A stretch of DNA of 64,000 bases. It comes from an uncultured Eubacterium sp. Lineage in GTDB: Bacteria; Bacillota; Clostridia; Lachnospirales; Lachnospiraceae. Positions 47,581 through 57,566 of the stretch are shown piece by piece. The position numbers were made by a program, and so were the translations under genes. The stretch spans positions 1-64,000 of the forward strand of contig CAJUBQ010000007.1 in assembly GCA_910584595.1 (NCBI GenBank). Reading direction: 5' to 3'. The notes below the pieces were generated by a model that worked only from the letters and a program-made list of their open reading frames with translations, did no database searches and was not told the origin of the DNA. The first letter of the stretch is position 1; every line of letters starts with the position of its first letter.

Positions 47581-47941
47581 TGGCGGCGGCTTTCCAAAGT
47601 GTAAACTGTCAGCCTCAAATCACCGCTTAATATAATTCAAAGCGTAAAATACCTGTTAATTTTTAGATGTTGAATTAATATTTTAGTCTGTTATTTTTTC
47701 ATAATTCACTTGACACTACCCAATCCTTTCTGATCTCTAGCACGAAAGTTTCCATGGATACTTTTACATAAATTTCCTTATAAATCTAAATATTTTCACG
47801 GTTCCAATCCCTCACACTGTCAAACATGGAAATTGTGCAACAAACAACGTTCATGCCTTGTTCCTGAAGCATTTTACATAACCTCGCATAGATTACTATC
47901 GGATAGTCCTATTAAATTAACTCTTTGAACTTATTACGTTT

Positions 47942-50026
47942 TCAAAGTATATCATCTATATTTGTCATCCTATTAAAAAATGGGTCCTCAACAACCAGCT
48001 GTAAAAAATCTTTATTCGTAAACTTAAACTTATGAATTAACCCCAAAAAGATATTATCTAATTCTCGATTAACCATCCTATGCTCTTCAGGACAAATTGC
48101 TATATAATTCGCAAAATAATCTGTTATACCTCTTTGTACCTGCAGTAAGCAATTAAGATCGCCCTCCTTCCTCGATTCAACTGCATATTTAGGTTTTCCA
48201 TATTCATCAAAACCTAGTACTGATGGATGTGGTGCAGTGAGAAATGTTTCAAGAATATAATAGTCGTCAAAAATGGAACAACTTTTTCCTTCTTCTATTG
48301 TGTAAAAAGATTGAATATTAAGCTCTTTATCCTGCATATTTTCAACTTCAAGTTGCATAAAATAAAATCCTTTCAAATGATTAGTTATTAGCCTTTGTAT
48401 ATACATTTGACTAGTCCCTTTTGCCACAAAATCAAAAAAAGCAATATCTCCATCTTCAACATTTAAACTGCTAATATACTTTTGATAATTTATATATTCA
48501 TTTTGCGCTTTTTCTATAATACTTTTTTTGTAACACAAAAGCCCAGTTTCATGATCTATTACATCTTTATAATCCACATCCTTTACATTTATTCCAAATC
48601 GTTTTTCTAAACATTCTCTCAGGGTTCCACTAAATTTCATATCATCCACATATTTTATATCTTGATCGTTTATAACTCCTGCTCTAATCGCAGCAATGCG
48701 TGAAGTCAAGAAGTACACTGAATTGTCTTCATGGTATGATATTTTCATCAAATAATTATACAATTTTTTTATCAAATATCCATCCCTTGCACTAAACCAT
48801 ATATTCACAAAGTTCTGCTTTTGTGTACGTTCGTAAAACCAACATACAAAATCACTAATCATAGGAGCGCAAATTAGATAACCTATATCATAAGCTTCGG
48901 ATATTTCTATCTTTCTATTCTCATTCTCAAACTGAAAAGGACTGTTAAAAATCTTTGCAATGAACATTCCTATCTTTAATCGATCAGATAAAGCTTGCAA
49001 ATATTTTTCAAACCCCAAATTTCCCAACATTTCTAATAGTTCTATTGCGCTCATTAGCTTATATGTTTCAAATCCATGCTTTAATCCACTCTCGATATCA
49101 GATACCACATCATCCCCAATATGAAGATATCTTTTCCCATGTTCTTTTTTTTTCAAAATTTCAAATAGATTCTTCCGCTTTCCTGTTTTATAGTCACTAG
49201 AAGATAAAATATCTATATAACTTGTAATTCCACACTTTTCAAGTATTTGTGCCAACTGCTCCTTTCCATAATATGAATCTGAAACAATATATACTTTTTT
49301 ATCACTATCAACAACCTTATTAAAAATATCACATACATCTTTTCTTGGTATAATCAAATTAAAATCTATTTTCCATTCTAATTCTGCCAATTGTTCAGCT
49401 GAAATATCATTCAAAAACTCAGTTTCAATTGTTTTTAATAAATGTTGATATATTTCGATAAGAGTAGGAGCTTTATCCCTTGATAATACTTTTTCACTTT
49501 CAACTCTTCTATCACAAAAACCTTCCAAAATAATTCCTTTATCTTGAAGATAATGATCCATATAAGCAATAATGTCATCTTGAGACAAGGTTTGACGCAT
49601 GACAAGAGTATCAAACAAATCAAAACTAATAATATCAGCTTCTAAAATCTTCTTTTGCAATTTTTCCTTTGTCATGCCATCACCGTTTTTAAAACTATAT
49701 GAAACTCCTTTTTTTGCAAGCAAATTCTTTCCACGAATATCCATCAACGCAATTCCATTCTCTTTACATACATTTCCTATTTTTTTCGAAATTGCTTTGC
49801 AAGACCCCGGACGTGCAACTACTATTATCAAACAAACTCCATTTCTTATTGCATCACTAACCGAAATAATTGTTTTACCATATAATTCTCCTTCTTCTCT
49901 AAATCCATCAAGAAGACCAATAATGTCAAAATCATTTTTTAAAGCACATATAGCCTTTTGCGTTTCTAATCCTAAACCATATAATGCAATTTTCTTGTCT
50001 TTATAGTTTAAAAATAACTTCTTCAT
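47942..50026 (-). CDS. Rossmann-HAD fusion protein of the glycan cluster
   Basis: 694 aa. Residues 10-90: Rossmann-like module (KIALYGLGLETQKAICALKN, GLLDGFREEGELYGKTII). From about 130: HAD domain with ISFDLFDTLVMR (nucleophile Asp motif I), VYIVSDSYYGKEQL (motif II region), and YLHIGDDVVSDIESGLKHGF (motif IV). A C-terminal part of about 320 aa (ICAPMISDFVCWFYERTQKQ, WFSARDGYLIKKLYNYL) is typical of large HAD proteins in polysaccharide loci, where phosphate or sugar phosphate processing is suspected. Last gene of the minus-strand glycan cluster, 26 nt after the GT4 gene. Confidence 0.75.
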   Translation of the reverse strand: MKKLFLNYKDKKIALYGLGLETQKAICALKNDFDIIGLLDGFREEGELYGKTIISVSDAIRNGVCLIIVVARPGSCKAISKKIGNVCKENGIALMDIRGKNLLAKKGVSYSFKNGDGMTKEKLQKKILEADIISFDLFDTLVMRQTLSQDDIIAYMDHYLQDKGIILEGFCDRRVESEKVLSRDKAPTLIEIYQHLLKTIETEFLNDISAEQLAELEWKIDFNLIIPRKDVCDIFNKVVDSDKKVYIVSDSYYGKEQLAQILEKCGITSYIDILSSSDYKTGKRKNLFEILKKKEHGKRYLHIGDDVVSDIESGLKHGFETYKLMSAIELLEMLGNLGFEKYLQALSDRLKIGMFIAKIFNSPFQFENENRKIEISEAYDIGYLICAPMISDFVCWFYERTQKQNFVNIWFSARDGYLIKKLYNYLMKISYHEDNSVYFLTSRIAAIRAGVINDQDIKYVDDMKFSGTLRECLEKRFGINVKDVDYKDVIDHETGLLCYKKSIIEKAQNEYINYQKYISSLNVEDGDIAFFDFVAKGTSQMYIQRLITNHLKGFYFMQLEVENMQDKELNIQSFYTIEEGKSCSIFDDYYILETFLTAPHPSVLGFDEYGKPKYAVESRKEGDLNCLLQVQRGITDYFANYIAICPEEHRMVNRELDNIFLGLIHKFKFTNKDFLQLVVEDPFFNRMTNIDDIL

Positions 50027-50052
50027 CTTCTATTTTCCCATTTAACTGAACT

Positions 50053-51453
50053 TTAATTTTCAAATATCTCATTAATTATATTCAACAAAGCGTTTTCAAA
50101 CGTTTCCATAGAAAAATACCTTTCATACAACTTCCTTGCACTTAGTCCCATATTCATCAGCTTTTTCTTGTTCGTAACACACCACTCTATTTTCTCTACA
50201 AGCATCTGTACATCTTCATTTTTAAATACAAAGCCGTCCATTTCGTTATGAATATATGATGCTATACCTGTTACATCTGATACAATACATGGTACCGAAT
50301 GCATCATTGCTTCTACAACTACTGTCGGCATTGAATCTTGTCTGGATGGACAAACTAATATATCAGTATTATTCAGTAATCGATGTACCTCTTTATGACT
50401 AATGTTTCCAGTGAAAATCACTTCTTTTAAATCTTTGCCTTCATTATAAACCTTGTCCCCAAATAAAGTGTTTTGATAACCTACTATGTAAAACTTACAC
50501 TGATTTCGTATATCATCAGGAAGTTTTTGAATAGCTTGAATCAGCAGATCCTGTCCCTTTATATTTTCCAGAAAACCAATTGTTACAAATTGTACTATTT
50601 TATTATTACTTTTATTTCTGGCAAAACTTTTTACATCTTCCACACCATATAACAATTCGTCACAACGAATATGCGGCAAAAAATTTTTCACTGCTTTTGC
50701 TGGAACCGGCCCTACTGTTACTGTTTTCAAATAATTTAAATTAATTTTTCCAATGATATTTTTATTAACGCCATCATAGAAAAAACTTGCGTCATGCAAC
50801 CACCATATAACAGGAATAGACAAATCCCTTTCAGATAAAAAAATATGAAAATTTAGTGTATTACATATTACTAATGAAAATGTTTTAATCCACTTTATCT
50901 CTTTCATAGTTGCCACTTGCAAATTTTCATCGACAATTACTGGAATATCACTTTGTATAAGCTTCTCTCTCATAGGTCCGTCTATCATGGAAGAAAACAC
51001 AACATTGAATCCATGTTCTTTTAGAATTATTGCTGCATAAAATATAGCAATCTCAGGCCCCCCAATTGTTAAATCGTTAGACATTAGCAATATTTTAGGT
51101 TTTAAATTACTATCTGCTGCAATTATTTCCTCTGCATGAAGAGAATATTGTATTGGTCTTTTTATTCTGTTTTCTCCAAATAATATATGCAAATCGTAAA
51201 AATGGTAAATTCGACGCTGTTCTACCCCCAGAGAAATCAATTGCTGCTTCATCTGCTTAACATAAAAGCTTAAAATAACAATAATATCATAACTCAATTT
51301 TACTCCTTCTTCTGGTAATAAAACCTTTATATTGTCAATAACCTTATGTTTCTTTTTTTCTGAATTATCCAGTAATGCTAAAACCTTATGCTGCTCAAAC
51401 CATTTCTTATATCTGTTATAATAATCGCCTGTGCCAAAAAGAAGAACGTTCAT
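50053..51453 (-). CDS. GT4 glycosyltransferase with N-terminal Rossmann module
   Basis: 466 aa. Residues 1-90: VLLFGTGDYYNRYKKWFEQH and ALLDNSEKKK, the recurrent GxG module. GT-B transferase from about 110: LLMSNDLTIGGPEIAIFYAA, WWLHDASFFYDG, FVTIGFLENIKGQDLLIQAI, CKFYIVGYQ, ILVCPSRQDSMPTVVVEAMM (the GT4 E-x7-E region), SDVTGIASYI. It uses nucleotide sugars to extend a surface polymer. Probably co-transcribed with the HAD gene downstream. An 810-bp gap precedes it. Confidence 0.88.
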   Translation of the reverse strand: MNVLLFGTGDYYNRYKKWFEQHKVLALLDNSEKKKHKVIDNIKVLLPEEGVKLSYDIIVILSFYVKQMKQQLISLGVEQRRIYHFYDLHILFGENRIKRPIQYSLHAEEIIAADSNLKPKILLMSNDLTIGGPEIAIFYAAIILKEHGFNVVFSSMIDGPMREKLIQSDIPVIVDENLQVATMKEIKWIKTFSLVICNTLNFHIFLSERDLSIPVIWWLHDASFFYDGVNKNIIGKINLNYLKTVTVGPVPAKAVKNFLPHIRCDELLYGVEDVKSFARNKSNNKIVQFVTIGFLENIKGQDLLIQAIQKLPDDIRNQCKFYIVGYQNTLFGDKVYNEGKDLKEVIFTGNISHKEVHRLLNNTDILVCPSRQDSMPTVVVEAMMHSVPCIVSDVTGIASYIHNEMDGFVFKNEDVQMLVEKIEWCVTNKKKLMNMGLSARKLYERYFSMETFENALLNIINEIFEN

Positions 51454-52263
51454 TATATAATCTGCCTTTCTACGAAAGGTGCCAATACATCATGAATCTT
51501 ATTGGCAAATTTTCGCTTTTCTAATCTATTTCCTTCTGATATTTTATTCTTAAAAGACTGACACACTACAAAACATTCTGAGGTGAGTGGTGAGAATGTT
51601 CAGCTCTTCTTTTATCCATTTGCTGGCATCCATAAATCAAGCTTCTATGAAATAAATACAAGCCGCTGTTGACAGCACTATCTCTGTAGCGCAAGCCATA
51701 TGGCTTAGGCAAAGACCTGACCACATCAATGAATTAGAAAAGCAAAAAGCTGATATAGAATGGAAAATCTCGCCTCAGTATAAATACGAAGACATCGTTA
51801 ATCTTATAAAAACCTTCTCAATAATCAAAAAGAACTCCTCAACCGCCATTCAAATGCCCTCTGAAATCCAGAGGTAATATGTCTGCCTTTCCCACAACTA
51901 AATTCTTGTTTCATGGGCAGGAATGTGACCCTGTAGCAACCAAAGCAAGCAAATAATCAAATTACCAAGATTTCCCGTGCTGATTCATATTTTAAATCAG
52001 TTTTGTGCAAATTACAAATGCTTTTATCAAATTGAAGAAACATGCTAAATTTTCCCCGTTATTAAATGAATCGAAAAATCTTACTACATCGCAGACACTT
52101 CATCTGCTCAAACAACGTGATTATATCATCCATAATGCTCTTCCTAATATCTGACCAGTATATCATTATATATATTTAATTCTTCATAGAAACTAAGCTT
52201 ATTTGCTATGCCTTTTTCATATACTTATCCGCTATTTTTTTTATAACTTTTGCATTTTCTATA
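51454..52263. other. 810-bp non-coding gap with decayed sequence
   Basis: No intact gene of the minus-strand cluster is visible. On the plus strand, near 51735-51878, a short reading (NELEKQKADIEWKISPQYKY) looks like a broken coiled-coil or recombinase fragment. It is short and without a start, so it is treated as debris. This gap may mark a past insertion or recombination between two halves of the cluster. Confidence 0.4.
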
Positions 52264-53421
52264 TTACTTATATCGAATTATTTTAGATATTCCAACTCCC
52301 ATACGCACCAAACTATCTTGTACCTTCATACATACATCTGATGCACTTATAGCAATTAAAATATAATCAAACCTCATATTTTTTATACAATCTATTCCTT
52401 TAATCAATTCATTATCATATATTGAATAATCCATATCTACCCAACCAATCACTTTGCAATAATCTAATTTTTGCAATTGTTTATAAAAAGTCTGTCCTAC
52501 CTGACCTGCCCCATATAGAACAATTTTGCTCCCTTTAATAATTTTGTCAAAAGGAAACATATAAAGTTCTTCAAATGCTAAATCTTTATAAAATAATTTT
52601 TTCAGCCTAATAGAATACATATAAAAATAGTCTAACTGTCTAATTAACTGGTTACTGTATCTGCTAACTTTAAAAATTTCTAATAAATATTCATACAATT
52701 TATACAGTTTGGCATAGTACATATTATCCACAATATATGGCGCTACCATATTATTTTTTCGCATTCTGTGATAATAATAACAAGCGTCTAATACAGCAAT
52801 AGATTTACTTTCTAAGACTAATGGGTATAATACAGCAATATCCTCTCCATAATGTATATTCAGTTTTTGAAGATTTTCTAAACTCTTCTCCAAACGCTTC
52901 TTCTGAAATACTTTTGTACACAGGCTAGGATCCAGTCCATATACATTTTTCTCCGTATCCCAAAAAAGATTAGGTATTATTTTATTTTCAAAGTCCTGAC
53001 TTTCATATATCCCCCCATCAAAAATATTTATTTCATTATTCATCTCACAATCTGCATAATATCTGATTATTCCACATGCTATTAAATCGACTTGTCCAAA
53101 TAAATCAAGATTGACTATTCGCTCATAAGCTCTTTCGTCAATCCAATCATCACCATCAACAAAAGTTACATAATCTGATGAAATTCTTTTTACACCATTC
53201 AATCTCGCTTTCGATATACCTTGATTGGATTGATGAATAACAGTCATACGACTGTCTCTTGCTGCAATCATATCACAAATTTTTCCGCTTGCATCTGTTG
53301 AACCATCATCAACAACAATCACTTCTATTTCATTTAATGTCTGATGTAAAATACTTTTCAGACATTTACCTATAAATCTTTCCTTATTAAAAACAGTCAC
53401 TACTATCCCAATTTTTGTCAT
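52264..53421 (-). CDS. GT2 glycosyltransferase with C-terminal Rossmann module
   Basis: 385 aa. GT2: GIVVTVFNKERFIGKCLKSI, VIVVDDGSTDASGKICDMIA, SSDYVTFVDGDDWIDERAYE (DxD-type). Tail at about 295-380: KIVLYGAGQVGQTFYKQLQK, VIGWVDMDYSIYDNELIKGI. Typical capsule glycosyltransferase core with the extra GxG module. Stop codon at 52264 borders the gap. Confidence 0.88.
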   Translation of the reverse strand: MTKIGIVVTVFNKERFIGKCLKSILHQTLNEIEVIVVDDGSTDASGKICDMIAARDSRMTVIHQSNQGISKARLNGVKRISSDYVTFVDGDDWIDERAYERIVNLDLFGQVDLIACGIIRYYADCEMNNEINIFDGGIYESQDFENKIIPNLFWDTEKNVYGLDPSLCTKVFQKKRLEKSLENLQKLNIHYGEDIAVLYPLVLESKSIAVLDACYYYHRMRKNNMVAPYIVDNMYYAKLYKLYEYLLEIFKVSRYSNQLIRQLDYFYMYSIRLKKLFYKDLAFEELYMFPFDKIIKGSKIVLYGAGQVGQTFYKQLQKLDYCKVIGWVDMDYSIYDNELIKGIDCIKNMRFDYILIAISASDVCMKVQDSLVRMGVGISKIIRYK

Positions 53422-53430
53422 TTATGCACC

Positions 53431-54450
53431 TTACTTTATAATAACCAATGTTCCAGCCCTATCTGCAAGTGGAATTTTTCTTAACACATACCCCAAATTC
53501 TTTTCATATCTTTTTACCGCCGCTTTCACGCCTGTTAAAAAAGCTGAGTTGTAATCATGCAAAAAAATTATACCACCATCACTTAGTTTTGGATAAAAAA
53601 ACTTTAATCCTTCATATATGGAATCCTCGAAATCAACATCTATGGAAACAAATGCATATGTTTCAGCCTCGGCTTCATCTGTAACAGATTCCGGGAAAAG
53701 ACCTTTACACACTTGGCAGTTTTTAGGAAATGGCAAATTATCAAGCATCTTATCTACTGAAGTATTCAAATGATAACGTACAAACATACCATCACATCTT
53801 CCTTTTTCCGCTTCTCTATGAGCCTCATCTTTATCAAAACCTTCAAAAGTATCAAAAAGAAATAATTTTTTATTTGGAAACTTTAAGTTTATAAGAGAAG
53901 AAAAATATCCCCTAAAAACTCCAAGTTCTGCAACAGACCCCTGTACCTCATTTTCCTCTAAAACTTCCGAAACGTATTCAAAAGAACGATATCTAAAATA
54001 GTCATGCATATAAATTGGATGCGCATATTTTCCTAAACCCACATGTCTATGGATATCATACAAATCTTTTTCATTCATTTCTATCAGTTTGTATCTATTT
54101 AATTTAAGCTTTTCAGAAAGTTTGGGTTCTATTCTCATCATCAATTCCATATTAGTTTTAAAAAAAGGTTCCTCTATCCAATCTGTAAAAACAATTTTTT
54201 CTTTTTCAATTCCTATTTTAAGACACAACTCATAAATCTCACTAAAAAACCAAGTGCAAATAATCAAATATGTATTCTTATCCATTATTTGTGGCAAATC
54301 CGCTGGCAAATATACTTTTGTTCCTTCAAAATCCTCTCCTGCGTGTTTCGAATCCACAAATGCCTTTATCCTGCAATTGCTAAAAAATCCTTCTTCCAAA
54401 TACAGTCGGGTACGATCGCCAATCCCCCAAATAATAATTTCCGGCATCAT
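53431..54450 (-). CDS. TylF/MycF-like methyltransferase with N-terminal Rossmann module
   Basis: 339 aa from the ATG at 54450, after GAGGG; it overlaps the upstream gene stop by 4 nt. N-terminal: IIIWGIGDRTRLYLEEGFFS and KAFVDSKHAGEDFEGTKVYL. C-terminal TylF-type: SVAELGVFRGYFSSLINLKF (SAM-binding), FLFDTFEGFDKDEAHREAEK, FVSIDVDFEDSIYEGLKFFY, GGIIFLHDYNSAFLTGVKAA. It likely O-methylates a sugar hydroxyl of the glycan. Confidence 0.85.
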   Translation of the reverse strand: MMPEIIIWGIGDRTRLYLEEGFFSNCRIKAFVDSKHAGEDFEGTKVYLPADLPQIMDKNTYLIICTWFFSEIYELCLKIGIEKEKIVFTDWIEEPFFKTNMELMMRIEPKLSEKLKLNRYKLIEMNEKDLYDIHRHVGLGKYAHPIYMHDYFRYRSFEYVSEVLEENEVQGSVAELGVFRGYFSSLINLKFPNKKLFLFDTFEGFDKDEAHREAEKGRCDGMFVRYHLNTSVDKMLDNLPFPKNCQVCKGLFPESVTDEAEAETYAFVSIDVDFEDSIYEGLKFFYPKLSDGGIIFLHDYNSAFLTGVKAAVKRYEKNLGYVLRKIPLADRAGTLVIIK

Positions 54451-55844
54451 ATACATTCCCTCGTTTCTTCCCATACTACTAACATTTCTGCTACTACAGA
54501 CAAATCTAAAAATTCTCTTTCTCCATATAATTTAACTATTTTATTTTCATCAATACCAACTGTTATCAGTTGTTCCATCATGTCTTCCTGATATGTTAAA
54601 CTAGAAATTACAATTAGGTCAACTTTCTCAGGAATGTTATCACAAGTTGTAAGAGGGTAACCTTTGAAATCTGTAAGTCCTTGGATATTCTGAGTGATAA
54701 TAAAAAAAATATCATTTGGTATATCCCCTACATATTTTTCATAAAGCTCCAACATTTTTTCAGTATGATTTCCGATTCCATATATACCAACAATTCCATT
54801 ATGATCTTGTAAAGGCATTTTTCTTAATTTACCAATTAATTCATTATTAATTTGTTCTTTTAAATACTTCATATCTGGTAAATACTTTTCTCCCCACTCA
54901 CTATAGAAAAGCATCAATGCAAGTTTATCTTCAAACGCAAGTTTATTACTTAAATATATTTTCAGCCAACTATCATAGAATTCTTTCAGCAGCTTGTTCC
55001 AATTCTTTTGTACTGCTGCATAATAATCAGACTCATGTATCATTCTCCATGAATTTATAAAATAATAAGAAATTAAATGAATTTGAAATCCAATGTCAAC
55101 ACCTGATCGATTTAAAATACTCCAAATAAGCAAATTAACCTTAATCAAATCAACGCACTTCTTGAAAGTATTTCTATTTGCCGTTATGGAATCATTATGA
55201 CACCTTCTTATATATAATACTTCATTTAGACACTTTATTTTATTTGCCAACAAATAAATTCTCAAACAAAAATCATTATCCTCAAAATAAATTCCATTCT
55301 GAAAATAAATATTATTATCTAAAATAAACTGTTTTTTATAAACAGCCATGCAAGCAGAAACTATATATTTTTCTGGAAAAGATCCCATTAAATAATCTAA
55401 GCCTTTAAAATCTTTTCCGTAGAACTTAGAGCCTCTTTTGAAATAATTTAAGGAATCATGACACTGCCCACCACATAATAAAACATCTGCATCATAAAAA
55501 ATCACATCATATTTACTATCATTTAATTCAGCTTTTAACTTTAAAACCATATCACTCATGATAATATCATCAGAATCAATAAAAACAATATAATTCCCAG
55601 TAGATATTCTAATTCCCTTATTTCTGGCCATAGACAATCCTAAATTATTTTGATTTATTAGTTGAAAATATTCATATCTTTTGCAATAATCCTCACATAT
55701 CCTTTTGCTATTATCGGTTGAACCATCATTAATAAGAATTACTTCATTAAAAGGAGTTATCTGATCAGCAATACTGTCAAGACAATCTTCCAGATAATTT
55801 TCAACATTATATACAGGTACGATTGCACTGAATGCTAACTCCAC
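54447..55844 (-). CDS. GT2 glycosyltransferase with C-terminal Rossmann module
   Basis: 465 aa from the GTG at 55844 (VELAFSAIVPVYNVENYLED), eight bases after GAGAGGG; a longer GTG start at 55853 is too close. GT2 core: ILINDGSTDNSKRICEDYCK, SMARNKGIRISTGNYIVFID, SDDIIMSDM. Tail: VGIYGIGNHTEKMLELYEKY, then VDLIVISSLTYQEDMMEQLI. The stop overlaps the methyltransferase start. Acts in glycan assembly. Confidence 0.85.
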   Translation of the reverse strand: MELAFSAIVPVYNVENYLEDCLDSIADQITPFNEVILINDGSTDNSKRICEDYCKRYEYFQLINQNNLGLSMARNKGIRISTGNYIVFIDSDDIIMSDMVLKLKAELNDSKYDVIFYDADVLLCGGQCHDSLNYFKRGSKFYGKDFKGLDYLMGSFPEKYIVSACMAVYKKQFILDNNIYFQNGIYFEDNDFCLRIYLLANKIKCLNEVLYIRRCHNDSITANRNTFKKCVDLIKVNLLIWSILNRSGVDIGFQIHLISYYFINSWRMIHESDYYAAVQKNWNKLLKEFYDSWLKIYLSNKLAFEDKLALMLFYSEWGEKYLPDMKYLKEQINNELIGKLRKMPLQDHNGIVGIYGIGNHTEKMLELYEKYVGDIPNDIFFIITQNIQGLTDFKGYPLTTCDNIPEKVDLIVISSLTYQEDMMEQLITVGIDENKIVKLYGEREFLDLSVVAEMLVVWEETRECI

Positions 55845-55913
55845 TAAAAACACCCTCTCTATATTTTACTATTTCAAATAACAGAATTTTATACTATTAT
55901 AATCTTACACATT

Positions 55914-56390
55914 CTAAATTTCATATAAAATATCTTCTAATGAAATAATTGGGCATTCTACTTTATCTGACAGCTTCTCCTCTATCTCATCAAAATACGT
56001 AATTGCTGATACCACTATAGCGTCAACCAAATCAAATTTATCTTCTGGTGATACTAATTTTATATCTGCACAAACCGAATTTACATTTTTGTCAATGCCA
56101 TATAATACGACTACATCGGAGTCTTGCAGTTCATTCAGCAATGTTTCACCCGCATAGCTCATTCCATAAATTGCAATCTTTCTATATCCGTTTTTTTCTA
56201 AATACGATGCAAGATTTTTTCCTTCTTGTTTTACTTTAACCCATTGATTCATCATGATAAACAATTCCAAATGTTTGTAAGACATATCTTTTGATTTTTT
56301 AAGTGATTTATTCATCACTTTTGCTGCTGTACCTGCTCCAAACATCATTCCCGCTAATACTGTTAAACATGAATTTATCAATTTCTTCAT
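55914..56390 (-). CDS. Small stand-alone Rossmann-like protein with N-terminal hydrophobic segment
   Basis: 158 aa. N-terminal hydrophobic stretch SCLTVLAGMMFGAGTAAKVM could be a membrane anchor or signal. The rest is the recurring module: KIAIYGMSYAGETLLNELQD, VVVLYGIDKNVNSVCADIKL, VDAIVVSAITYFDEIEEKLS. It is the only cluster member consisting of this module alone, 22 nt after a GT2 gene. Related small proteins are common in Lachnospiraceae capsule loci; the role is unknown. Confidence 0.65.
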   Translation of the reverse strand: MKKLINSCLTVLAGMMFGAGTAAKVMNKSLKKSKDMSYKHLELFIMMNQWVKVKQEGKNLASYLEKNGYRKIAIYGMSYAGETLLNELQDSDVVVLYGIDKNVNSVCADIKLVSPEDKFDLVDAIVVSAITYFDEIEEKLSDKVECPIISLEDILYEI

Positions 56391-56412
56391 TAATAATTCC
56401 TCCTCTTAACTT

Positions 56413-57531
56413 TTATCGATTCTTAATATACCAAAGGTAAAATTGATATGTACAATAATTATGAATATCAAATTCCAATAACTGATGTATCATTTCATAA
56501 ATATTTGGACTGTCTACAGCCACCATTATACAATATTTTTTTGACAAATCAACTAATTCTTCAAAAGATACAATTTTTAAATCATTCTTAATTTGTCCAA
56601 CTTTTTTTTTGTCATTATCTGCAAAGAAAACTGCTTTCTTTGACAACATCATAGCGGCTTGTTCTCCATATTGACCTGCCCCAAAAATAACAAACTTATC
56701 ATCTTTATTTACTACATCTATTTCATTCTGTTGCTCAGGCAAATAGTGCACAATTTCGTTAAATAATCTCACGCTGCATCCTCTTCTCATAGAATCTGCA
56801 TACAAATAAAAAAGAGATGGTTTATTGTCTTTAACAAAGTTTAAAATATAATCCATATGTTTTTCTCTGAGTTTTATAAGCTGGCAATCAATCAATTCCT
56901 TTTTTGTTTCTGTAAGACTTTCTTTATGCCAACGATACTCATATAATATATCACCAATACGACAAATCTTTCCATATAATTTTTCAACTCTTATCCAATA
57001 ATCATAATCCTCCATGCAAAATAAACTTTTATCGTAGTCTCCAACTTTATTATAAACATCTCTTGTATACATAAAACATGCTCCAACATTATTTTGAATA
57101 CACAACTCTTGTTTATCTTCCCAGTCCAATTCCTTTCTATGAATTCCAGTATCATCTATCACACGCATGCCTGCTCTTACCATATGAACATTACTATTTT
57201 CCATAAAATAACGCTGCATTACTTGAATAGCATTAGAAAGTAATCTATTATCATCCGATGTCCAAGTTAACAGATCTCCCTTTGCAATAGAAAATCCAAT
57301 ATTGAGCGCTTGAGGAAGTTTTTGATTTGTAAGGTTGTGTATAACTTTAATACGTTTATCTTTTTCAGCATACTGATCAACAATAAAGCCAGTTTTATCA
57401 TTTGAACAATCATCTACAACAATCAATTCCCAGTTACTATATGTCTGTTCCAAAATGCTTTCAATAGCTTCACAAATATATTTCTCACCATTATACGTAG
57501 GCAATACTACTGATACTAAAAACTTAGCCAT
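56413..57531 (-). CDS. GT2 glycosyltransferase with C-terminal Rossmann module
   Basis: 372 aa. GT2: VSVVLPTYNGEKYICEAIES, LIVVDDCSNDKTGFIVDQYA, LPQALNIGFSIAKGDLLTWT, SDDNRL, CMEDYDYWIR. C-terminal: FVIFGAGQYGEQAAMMLSKK, VFFADNDKKKVGQIKNDLKI. The Rossmann tail closely resembles those of its neighbours. It lies 35 nt downstream of the radical SAM gene. Confidence 0.88.
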   Translation of the reverse strand: MAKFLVSVVLPTYNGEKYICEAIESILEQTYSNWELIVVDDCSNDKTGFIVDQYAEKDKRIKVIHNLTNQKLPQALNIGFSIAKGDLLTWTSDDNRLLSNAIQVMQRYFMENSNVHMVRAGMRVIDDTGIHRKELDWEDKQELCIQNNVGACFMYTRDVYNKVGDYDKSLFCMEDYDYWIRVEKLYGKICRIGDILYEYRWHKESLTETKKELIDCQLIKLREKHMDYILNFVKDNKPSLFYLYADSMRRGCSVRLFNEIVHYLPEQQNEIDVVNKDDKFVIFGAGQYGEQAAMMLSKKAVFFADNDKKKVGQIKNDLKIVSFEELVDLSKKYCIMVAVDSPNIYEMIHQLLEFDIHNYCTYQFYLWYIKNR

Positions 57532-57566
57532 GTGTATTTACTACTCCTTTGCAAACTGACGATATA

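Larger units (their letters stand above)
45807..47720 (+). mobile_element. Insertion sequence, 1914 bp, with 8-bp target duplication
   Basis: Ends are GGTAGTGTCAAGT (45807-45819) and its inverted copy ACTTGACACTACC (47708-47720), a 13-bp perfect terminal inverted repeat. CAATCCTT flanks both sides (45799-45806 and 47721-47728), a perfect 8-bp duplication that points to recent insertion. It holds one transposase and a long hairpin behind it. An 8-bp duplication suits IS6, IS66 or related groups; family is not certain. Confidence 0.92.
45656..47895 (-). pseudogene. Adenylylsulfate kinase (CysC-like) remnant, split by an IS
   Basis: Removing the insertion sequence (45807-47720) and one target copy rejoins a minus-strand sequence. 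Reading from 47895 gives YARLCKMLQEQGMNVVCCTI, then SMFDSVRDWNRENI, an in-frame TAG, then IYKEIYVKVSMET. After a frameshift it continues RARDQKGLYRGITNEKQKEV, AGIHVDIEE, and after another shift PDLNLENDGDVPQQEQAEKI to a TAG at 45656. These are characteristic of APS-kinase-like proteins of surface-glycan clusters. The 5' half with the P loop is absent. So the gene was decayed as well as interrupted. Confidence 0.75.
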
